A stretch of DNA of 64,000 bases from UBA940 sp031547885. Lineage in GTDB: Bacteria > Bacteroidota > Bacteroidia > Bacteroidales > Rikenellaceae. The stretch covers positions 186,001 to 250,000 of the forward strand of contig JAVBRO010000001.1 of the NCBI GenBank assembly GCA_031547885.1, given 5' to 3'. Shown here one piece after another: positions 1 to 6,237 of the stretch. A program made the position numbers and the translations under genes. The notes beneath the pieces were generated by a model that made no database searches, was not told the DNA's origin, and worked only from the letters and a program-made list of their open reading frames with translations. Positions within the stretch are counted from its first letter, which is position 1. The number at the start of each line of letters is the position of its first letter.

Positions 1-165
1 GGAATCCCACTTTTCAAAAATCGTGAGCGCAGGCGCCGACTAAAATGGAATTCGCCGTGTATGCAATTCAGGGCGTACCATTTTAGGCAAGCCGGAGTAG
101 ATTTTTGGAACGTGGGCCAGTTTTTGCTTCTTTTTGCTGGCCAAAAAGAAGTTAAAAGAAATTCC
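1..165 (+). repeat. Palindromic intergenic element, copy A
   Basis: First of three copies (others at 1968-2145 and, reversed, 29141-29386). It shares a 5' module (TCAAAAATCGTG..GCGCAGGCGCCG..CTAAAATGG) and a 3' module (CCATTTTAGGCAAGCCGG..GATTTTTG). The pairs CAAAAATC/GATTTTTG and CTAAAATGG/CCATTTTAG would fold the unit into a long imperfect hairpin. It ends in a second hairpin, CTTCTTTTTG-ctggc-CAAAAAGAAG (128-152). The copy may begin before base 1. It lies downstream of the ispG stop. No protein is encoded. Confidence 0.8.
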
Positions 166-202
166 ATATATTGTAGATTCCTCGCATATGCTCGGAATGA
201 CA

Positions 203-1777
203 TTACTTCCACTTACCGTCCGCTTTCAGCAGGTCGATGAGGGCATCGAGCGCTTCCGATTGCGGTATGTCGTGGCGGACTACCTCGCGGCCGCGGTACA
301 GGGTAATCTTTCCGGGACCTGCGCCGACATAGCCGTAATCAGCGTCGGCCATCTCGCCGGGGCCGTTCACTATGCATCCCATCACGCCTATTTTCAACCC
401 TGCAAGGTGTGCCGTGGCGGCTTTTATGCGTTCGAGCGTCGGGGCGAGGTCGTACAGGGTGCGCCCGCATCCAGGGCAGGCGATAAACTCGGCGCGGCTC
501 ATCCTCAGGCGGCAGGCCTGAAGAATCGAGAGCGATATTTCGTCTATGGTCTTTTGCGGAACGCCCGGGCACTCTATCCATACTCCGTCTGCAAAGCCGT
601 CGAGCAGCGGCAGACCGAGATCGGCGGCGGCTTTAACCGCAAGAGTTTCGGGTGAGGTTTCCGTGTATTTCCTGTGTAATATTACCGGGCGGCGGTCGCC
701 CCGGGCCATCATGTTCAGCACGGCCGAACGCCACTCCGCAGGCGAATTACAACCTCCCTCAAGAACCACGATCCCGCAGCCCAACTGCGCCAACTCCTGG
801 AACGAAAGTTCGCTGTGGATGACGGGCCTGTTGTCCCCGCCCACCCTGCCGATAGCCAGCGAACGGCGGGGCGAGTATTCGAAAGGTTTATAGATAGTTT
901 CGTCAGCGACGGCCGGAGCAGCAGGATATTTTTCGCGCCCGCTGAAATAATCGACCAGCGCCAGGGCGACAGGTATTTCGTTTTCAGGCGGTTCGGTCAG
1001 CGAAACGCGGATCGTGTCTCCCAGTCCGTCGGCCATCAGCACGCCGATCCCCGCGGCCGACTTTATGCGCCCTTCGAGTCCGTTCCCGGCCTCGGTGACG
1101 CCCAGATGCAATGGGAAGCGCATATCTTCCGCATCCATCGCCGCGGCAAGCATCCGGTAGGCATGTACCATGACGCGCACGTTGCTCGACTTCATCGAAA
1201 CCACCGCCTGGTCGAAACCGCGTTCGCGGCAGATGCGCAGGAACTCCATAGCCGACTCGACCATGCCGCGCGGGGTATCGCCCCACTGTTCGACTATGCG
1301 AGGAGCAAGCGAACCGTGATTCACTCCTATCCGAATCGCTGTCCCGGTGGCTTGGCATTTATCCACAAGCTCTATAAAAGGATGATTCGTAATTCGTAAT
1401 TCGTAATTCGTAATTGAATAAGTCCCGGGATTTATGCGCACTTTATCTACCACTCCGGCAAGCGCGAGGGCAACAGCGGGTTGGAAATGGACATCGGCCA
1501 CAAGCGCAACATCCGGATATTTTTCGCGGACTCTGGCGGCGATCTCCCGCATGCTGTCCGCCTCGCGCATACCCTGCGTCGTGAGGCGCACGATGCGACA
1601 TACGGCGTTATACAAACGGCCTATCTGCGCCTCCGACGCCTCTATGTCATTGGTGTCGGTGTCCGTCATGGACTGCACGGCGACGGGATTCCCCGCCCCG
1701 ATCCTCACCGGGCCGATGCGGACTTCCGTAGTCTCGCGCCGCGAATATTTTGTCAATGACTTTACAAATCCTGTCAT
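203..1777 (-). CDS. ispG: 4-hydroxy-3-methylbut-2-enyl diphosphate synthase (IspG/GcpE)
   Basis: Cytosolic [4Fe-4S] enzyme of the MEP isoprenoid pathway. It converts methylerythritol cyclodiphosphate to HMBPP using reduced ferredoxin or flavodoxin. The 524-aa product opens with the TIM-barrel part (PVAVQSMTDTDT near residue 31, VNHGSL, HLGVTEAG near 225). It contains the extra middle domain typical of Bacteroidota and plant enzymes, and ends with the cluster domain (CPGCGRT near 435, GCIVNGPGE near 470). All three cluster cysteines are visible. Residues about 121-133 (SITNYELRITNHP) are translated from a tandem ATTCGTA heptamer at 1385-1415, which replaces what is normally a variable charged linker. 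The frame stays open, so the enzyme is probably functional. It is transcribed away from recG. Confidence 0.96.
   Translation of the reverse strand: MTGFVKSLTKYSRRETTEVRIGPVRIGAGNPVAVQSMTDTDTNDIEASEAQIGRLYNAVCRIVRLTTQGMREADSMREIAARVREKYPDVALVADVHFQPAVALALAGVVDKVRINPGTYSITNYELRITNHPFIELVDKCQATGTAIRIGVNHGSLAPRIVEQWGDTPRGMVESAMEFLRICRERGFDQAVVSMKSSNVRVMVHAYRMLAAAMDAEDMRFPLHLGVTEAGNGLEGRIKSAAGIGVLMADGLGDTIRVSLTEPPENEIPVALALVDYFSGREKYPAAPAVADETIYKPFEYSPRRSLAIGRVGGDNRPVIHSELSFQELAQLGCGIVVLEGGCNSPAEWRSAVLNMMARGDRRPVILHRKYTETSPETLAVKAAADLGLPLLDGFADGVWIECPGVPQKTIDEISLSILQACRLRMSRAEFIACPGCGRTLYDLAPTLERIKAATAHLAGLKIGVMGCIVNGPGEMADADYGYVGAGPGKITLYRGREVVRHDIPQSEALDALIDLLKADGKWK
1385..1415. repeat. ATTCGTA heptamer repeat inside ispG
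   Basis: Four perfect tandem copies of ATTCGTA plus ATT lie inside the ispG reading frame (coding strand AATTACG...). The same unit occurs in spacers at 9217, 11886, 12021, 16527 and 18197. Confidence 0.95.
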
Positions 1778-1967
1778 ACTGATTACAAAGGTAATTATTA
1801 TTTATCTACTTTTCATTTGGTACAAACTGCAGCAGCGCTGCCTTTCCTCATGTTACTTCATTTTAGCTATTTCTCCGTTGACGCTTTTTGCTAAATGGGA
1901 TTTACGCACGGCTTTCAGCCGTGAAATAAAGAAGCGGAATAAATTTTAACACAAGCATCAGCTTGTG

Positions 1968-2145
1968 CGGATTCCCCACTTATCAAAAATCGTGAGCGCA
2001 GGCGCCGACTAAAATGGAATTCAACCATGTGCGATAGCTCCGCATTAGCTCAAGGTTGTACCATTTTAGGCAAGCCGGAGTAGATTTTTGATGCGTGGGG
2101 TGGGTTTTTGCTACTTTTTGCCCACCAAAAAGTAGTTAAATAATA
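1968..2145 (+). repeat. Palindromic intergenic element, copy B
   Basis: Same modules as copy A with a different centre (AACCATG...CAAGGTT). Its terminal hairpin is CTACTTTTTG-cccac-CAAAAAGTAG (2111-2135). Compared with copy A, the changed stem bases are compensated on both sides. It sits between two divergent genes, so it is unlikely to be a simple terminator. Confidence 0.85.
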
Positions 2146-2147
2146 AT

Positions 2148-2155
2148 TATCTTTG
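2148..2155 (+). promoter_or_regulatory. recG -7 element TATCTTTG
   Basis: Matches the Bacteroidota TAnnTTTG element. It ends only 6 nt before the chosen recG ATG (2162), so the transcript would be leaderless or nearly so. It overlaps the upstream TTG (2153), which argues against that start. Confidence 0.6.
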
Positions 2156-2161
2156 TATTTG

Positions 2162-4276
2162 ATGAGCAGTTATCTCGACAACGACATAAAGTACCTCGCG
2201 GGGGTGGGTGAACAGCGGGCTGCGCTGCTCGCAAAGGAACTGGGCATCCGTACGCTCGGCGATCTGCTCTATTATTTCCCGTTCCGCTACATCGACCGCA
2301 CGAAGGTCTATCGGATTGCCGACGTCACCGAGGACAGCGACGACACTTTCGTCCAGATCAAGGCACGCATCCTGTCGAAACAAATGCTCGGTCCGCCGCG
2401 AAAACAGCGGCTCTCGGTGATGGTTAGCGACGTTTCCGGATCGACCGAACTGGTCTGGTTCCGAGGGGTGAAGTGGATCGAGAAGCGTCTGGAACCGGGG
2501 CGCGAATACCTTATTTTCGGCCGGCCCAACTTTTTCCACGGCCAGTTCAACATGGTGCATCCCGAGGTCGAGCCGCTGAATGCGCCGGACCACCGCCCCA
2601 CGGGGTCGATGCAGGGGGTTTACAGCACCACCGAAAAACTGTCGAACATCGGACTCGGAACGAAAGGCATATACAACCTGATGTGCAGCCTGTGGCCGCT
2701 GGTTGAAAAAAGCATAGTCGAAACGCTGCCCGCAGGCATCCTTGCGCAGCAGGAGTTGATGCCCCTGCGCGACGCCCTTTTCAACATACATTTCCCGCAA
2801 AGTCCCGCGCGCCTGAAGGCTGCCGAGTACCGCCTCAAATTCGAGGAACTGTTCGGAATACAGTTAGAAATCCTGTCGAAACGGAGCGTCCGGATGATGC
2901 GTTCCGACGGTTTCGTCTTCTCGCGGGTGGGCGGTTATTTCAACGATTTCTGGGAACACAAACTGCCTTTCCCGCTGACCGGGGCGCAGAAAAGGGTGAT
3001 AAAAGAGATACGTGCCGACACCGTCAGCGGATGCCAGATGAATCGCCTCCTGCAGGGCGACGTGGGGAGCGGCAAGACGCTCGTGGCGCTTGTGTCGATG
3101 CTTCTGGCGGCCGACAACGGCTTCCAGTCGTGCATGATGGCGCCCACTGAAATACTTGCCCGTCAGCACTTTGCGTCGATATCTAAAATGACGGATGGTC
3201 TCGGCATCAGAATAGCGATCCTGACCGGCGCGTCGAAAGCCGCCGAACGCCGCGAAGCGCTCGAAGGGATAGCCAGCGGCGAGATACAGATACTTTTAGG
3301 CACACACGCGCTGATAGAGGACCGCGTGCAGTTCGCGAACCTGGGCCTTGTCATAATCGACGAACAGCACCGTTTCGGCGTCGAACAGCGGGCCCGCCTG
3401 TGGACCAAGAACCAACAGCCGCCCCATATCCTCGTAATGACCGCCACGCCCATTCCTCGAACCCTCGCGATGACCCTGTACGGCGACCTGGAAGTATCTG
3501 TGATCGACGAGCTTCCGCCGGGACGCCAGCCGATAAAGACCATGCACCGCACCGATGCCGAGCGGCTTGCGCTGTGGGGTTTCATGAAGCGGGAAATAGC
3601 GAAAGGGCGGCAGGTTTATGTGGTCTATCCGCTCATCAAGGAGTCGGAAAAGATGGACTATAAGGACCTTTACGACGGTTTCGAGAGTATTTCGCGCGAT
3701 TTTCCGCGGCCGCACTACCAGGTCATAGCCGTCCACGGCAAGATGAAGGCCGGGGACAAGCAGTCGGCGATGGCTGAATTCAAGGATGGTACGGCGCAGA
3801 TAATGGTCGCCACGTCGGTCATAGAGGTCGGCGTCGACGTTCCCAACGCGACTGTGATGGTGATCGAGAGCGCCGAGCGTTTCGGGCTTTCGCAGCTGCA
3901 CCAGCTCCGTGGGCGTGTGGGCCGGGGCGGCGAGCAGTCGTACTGCGTGCTGATGAGCGGCGACAAACTTTCGAAAGAGGCACGGCAGCGTCTCGAGGCG
4001 ATGGTGCGGACGAACGACGGTTTCGAACTGGCCGAACTCGATATGAAACTGCGCGGCTCGGGTGACATCGCAGGGACGCAGCAGAGCGGGCTGGCATTCG
4101 ATTTGCGGATAGCAAACCTGGGGCGCGACCAGCAGATAATTGAGCTGACGAGGCGTGTCGCGGGGGCCATCCTTGACGGCGACCCGCTGCTGCAGAAGCC
4201 TGAAAACGCGCTGCTCCGCACGCTGAAAGAGCGCTACGGCACCAAAAGCCCCAAAGATTTCAGTATGATCTCATAA
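2162..4276 (+). CDS. recG: ATP-dependent DNA helicase RecG
   Basis: Branch-migration helicase that reverses stalled replication forks and processes recombination intermediates. The 704-aa product has an N-terminal wedge/OB domain (residues ~1-220), Walker A LLQGDVGSGKT near 297, the DEQH box (IIDEQHRFGVEQR) near 400, the TATPIPRTLAM motif, and a C-terminal helicase domain with QLRGRVGRG. The C-terminal RecG signature (AELDMKLRGSGDIAGTQQSG) is present, and the length is normal for the family. ATG 2162 is preferred over the in-frame TTG at 2153 because the promoter overlaps the latter. A degenerate copy of the last ~55 bp lies at 4598-4651. Confidence 0.96.
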   Translation: MSSYLDNDIKYLAGVGEQRAALLAKELGIRTLGDLLYYFPFRYIDRTKVYRIADVTEDSDDTFVQIKARILSKQMLGPPRKQRLSVMVSDVSGSTELVWFRGVKWIEKRLEPGREYLIFGRPNFFHGQFNMVHPEVEPLNAPDHRPTGSMQGVYSTTEKLSNIGLGTKGIYNLMCSLWPLVEKSIVETLPAGILAQQELMPLRDALFNIHFPQSPARLKAAEYRLKFEELFGIQLEILSKRSVRMMRSDGFVFSRVGGYFNDFWEHKLPFPLTGAQKRVIKEIRADTVSGCQMNRLLQGDVGSGKTLVALVSMLLAADNGFQSCMMAPTEILARQHFASISKMTDGLGIRIAILTGASKAAERREALEGIASGEIQILLGTHALIEDRVQFANLGLVIIDEQHRFGVEQRARLWTKNQQPPHILVMTATPIPRTLAMTLYGDLEVSVIDELPPGRQPIKTMHRTDAERLALWGFMKREIAKGRQVYVVYPLIKESEKMDYKDLYDGFESISRDFPRPHYQVIAVHGKMKAGDKQSAMAEFKDGTAQIMVATSVIEVGVDVPNATVMVIESAERFGLSQLHQLRGRVGRGGEQSYCVLMSGDKLSKEARQRLEAMVRTNDGFELAELDMKLRGSGDIAGTQQSGLAFDLRIANLGRDQQIIELTRRVAGAILDGDPLLQKPENALLRTLKERYGTKSPKDFSMIS

Positions 4277-4285
4277 ACAGTGATT

Positions 4286-4558
4286 ATGGACGAGGATCTT
4301 GAAAAGATGACCCGCGGCGAACTGGTCGAAGAGGTGAAGAAGCTGCGCCAAGGCATCCGCGCGCACCGCGACAGCACAGGGCACGACCTGTGCTGGTTTC
4401 ATCCCGACCTGTGGAACCTGCTTCCCGAAAAATACGATCTGGAAATATCGGTTCCCGACTGGCCGCAGTTTATGGAAGGATGTGTGAGGTACCGCAGGTC
4501 GCTGGACGAGCAACTGCCGGATGCGCCGCGGACCGTGGAAAAATTTGTAAAAGAGTAA
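4286..4558 (+). CDS. Small conserved-looking hypothetical protein
   Basis: A 90-aa acidic soluble protein with no signal peptide or membrane segment. The N-terminal third looks helical (LEKMTRGELVEEVKKLRQGIR). It then has HDLCWFHPDLWNLLPEK and WPQFMEGCVRYRRSLDEQL, rich in Trp. The start is ATG 4286; a GTG two codons upstream is possible. It begins 9 nt after the recG stop and is probably cotranscribed. It lies between recG and a duplicated recG tail, so it could be cargo of a small insertion at the recG 3' end. The function is unknown. Confidence 0.75.
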   Translation: MDEDLEKMTRGELVEEVKKLRQGIRAHRDSTGHDLCWFHPDLWNLLPEKYDLEISVPDWPQFMEGCVRYRRSLDEQLPDAPRTVEKFVKE

Positions 4559-4597
4559 CGTACTTTAAATGCTGTTTCTCCTGCGTTCTGTTTCGTG

Positions 4598-4651
4598 CGC
4601 TGAAAAACGCTACGGCACAAAAACACCAAGAATTTCAGCATGACCTCATAA
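4598..4651 (+). pseudogene. Degenerate duplicate of the recG 3' end
   Basis: This stretch copies the last ~56 bp of recG (4221-4276), including its TAA stop, with scattered substitutions and small indels (for example CGCTACGGCAC, ATTTCAG and CTCATAA are kept). It is not in a useful reading frame. With the true recG end it brackets the 90-aa gene as a direct repeat. Confidence 0.8.
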
Positions 4652-4669
4652 CTAAATATATTTGGAATT

Positions 4670-5215
4670 ATGGAGTTCGCGCTCAAACGGCATATTGAAG
4701 AGCCTGGCAAATATCAATGCTTTTTTCTGACAGAATTCTCATTTGAAACAACTGACGAAGTAAATGAGGATCATGTTTTAGAAGATTTTCTCAAATCGGA
4801 TGCTTTAAAATATGATACTCTTTCTAATATACAAAAACATAATCCTGAGAAGGCGGGATTCTTAAGAAAGGCTTTCGATTTTGATCTTACAGGTGTGAGT
4901 GATTTTCAAAAGATCGATAAGGAGCAAACAGAAAAATTCCTTATCGATCTTAGGAATGAACCTGACTGGGGCGAAGACCTTAAAGATTTCAAAAAATTAC
5001 TTAAGAAGTATTTTAGAATTCATAAAAAGCTGTCAGGCAATTTTTTTTATGTCATAAATCGTGATTGGTTCTACGATATAACCAACGGTGCATGCGATGA
5101 ATGCGACGAAAGGCTGCATAATCCTGAATGCTGGGTTTATACTTTGTATTTTATGATTATTCACGTAGATATGCTGCAAAAAGAGATAATGTTTGTCGAA
5201 TGGTTCTCTGACTAA
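4670..5215 (+). CDS. AT-rich orphan hypothetical protein
   Basis: A 181-aa soluble, acidic protein with no signal peptide. It has a charged helical middle (residues ~80-125, DKEQTEKFLIDLRNEPDW.., KKLLKKYF) and a C-terminal part with four cysteines and aromatic clusters (CDECDERLHNPECW, then YFMIIHVDML). The two C-x2-C / C-type spacings could bind metal, but this is only a suggestion. Base composition is clearly more AT-rich than in the neighbours, and the gene follows a duplicated recG tail. Both point to acquisition by transfer. I do not recognise the family. Candidates include an immunity or phage-derived protein, neither shown by the sequence. Confidence 0.7.
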   Translation: MEFALKRHIEEPGKYQCFFLTEFSFETTDEVNEDHVLEDFLKSDALKYDTLSNIQKHNPEKAGFLRKAFDFDLTGVSDFQKIDKEQTEKFLIDLRNEPDWGEDLKDFKKLLKKYFRIHKKLSGNFFYVINRDWFYDITNGACDECDERLHNPECWVYTLYFMIIHVDMLQKEIMFVEWFSD

Positions 5216-5283
5216 CCCGGTTGCCACATAATTTAAATCCATTTTTACCGTTAGTTGGGTATGTAACAACTTTTTGTGTCGAT

Positions 5284-6096
5284 ATGAAAAAACTTCTTAT
5301 ACTAATACTTATGGTGCTTCCGCTGGCCAGCGGGGCGCAGAACCCATCCACGGTTGCTTTCGGCAACGGCGAAGAACTTTCGTACACCGTCGCCTACCGC
5401 GCAAAGCTCATCCCGAACATCAGCGTCATGCGCGTAACTCTGCGCACACTCGACGAGGACGTCGCGGGAAAACCGCATTATCATATCGTCGGGAACGGCA
5501 AAACGACCAACTTCGTGAAAGGGTTCTTCAAGGTCAACGACACCTACCACTCGTGGCTCAATGCTGCCACGATGATGCCAACGCGGATGACCAGCGATAT
5601 CCAGGAAGACGACTACCGATTCAAGGCGACCTATACCTACGACTGGAATACTTTGACGGTCAACACAATGCGGCGCAACGAAAAATGGGAAGCCGACAAG
5701 TACGCCTCGTTCCCGCTTACGCCGGAGAGCGGCGACGCGCTGTCGCTTTTCTACCGCCTGCGCCAGATCGACGTCAGTAAACTCGTCCAGGGCAAGGCCT
5801 ACAGGCTCGACCTCGTGCTCAACGAGAAGACGAAGCCGATCTTCTACAAATTCGTGGGGCGCGAGGATGTGAAGGTCCGCAAGAACGGGACTTTCAAGGC
5901 GCTGAAATTCACCTGTACACTGGCCACTTCCGACGACACGACCTACGAGGACGGGATGGAGTTCACTGTGTGGATATCGGACGATGAGAACAAAATACCG
6001 CTGATGATCGACAGCCCGATCCGCGTCGGCAGCGTCCGCGTCACCCTCAACGACGGAGCGAAAGTGCTGCACCCGCTCACCAGCCAGATAAAATGA
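5284..6096 (+). CDS. DUF3108-type secreted protein
   Basis: A 270-aa protein with a signal peptide (MKKLLILILMVLPLASGAQ, cleavage near residue 19) followed by a beta-rich domain like DUF3108 (ELSYTVAYRAKLIPN, HSWLNAATMMPTRM, FPLTPESGDALSLFYRLR, DGMEFTVWISDDENKIPLMI). Family members are periplasmic or exported proteins of unknown role in Bacteroidota. ATG 5284 is chosen because it gives a proper signal peptide; an earlier in-frame start at 5221 would bury it. The stop codon (TGA) lies at the edge of a GAAAGAT heptamer array that fills the gap to the next gene. Confidence 0.82.
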   Translation: MKKLLILILMVLPLASGAQNPSTVAFGNGEELSYTVAYRAKLIPNISVMRVTLRTLDEDVAGKPHYHIVGNGKTTNFVKGFFKVNDTYHSWLNAATMMPTRMTSDIQEDDYRFKATYTYDWNTLTVNTMRRNEKWEADKYASFPLTPESGDALSLFYRLRQIDVSKLVQGKAYRLDLVLNEKTKPIFYKFVGREDVKVRKNGTFKALKFTCTLATSDDTTYEDGMEFTVWISDDENKIPLMIDSPIRVGSVRVTLNDGAKVLHPLTSQIK

Positions 6097-6203
6097 AAGA
6101 TGATAGATGAAAAATGAAAGAAGTACGCACAGCCTTTGGCTGTGTTAAAAATCGCGCGAAGCACGCCATAATCTTTCATTTTTCATCTTTCATCTTTCAT
6201 TAT
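6090..6203. repeat. Inverted GAAAGAT heptamer arms around a hairpin
   Basis: The left arm GAAAGAT/GATAGAT/GAAAAAT/GAAAG (6095-6120) and the right arm ATCTTTC/ATTTTTC/ATCTTTC/ATCTTTC (6171-6198) are inverted copies. The centre holds CACAGCC-ttt-GGCTGTG (6128-6144) followed by TTAAAA. The left arm touches the upstream stop codon. The downstream promoter TACCTTTG lies at 6208-6215. Confidence 0.9.
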
Positions 6204-6207
6204 TTTA

Positions 6208-6215
6208 TACCTTTG
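6208..6215 (+). promoter_or_regulatory. -7 element TACCTTTG for the TPR/OMP pair
   Basis: TAnnTTTG match 23 nt upstream of the ATG at 6238, just after the right heptamer arm. Confidence 0.55.
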
Positions 6216-6237
6216 TATACTGAGAAATGTTTTGAAT

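Larger units (their letters stand above)
1778..2161. other. Divergent spacer between ispG and recG
   Basis: No gene is seen. It holds two short hairpins, CACGGCT-ttc-AGCCGTG (1907-1923) and CACAAGC-atca-GCTTGTG (1950-1967). These are followed by palindromic element copy B (1968-2145) and the recG promoter element TATCTTTG at 2148-2155. No ispG promoter was identified. Confidence 0.7.
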
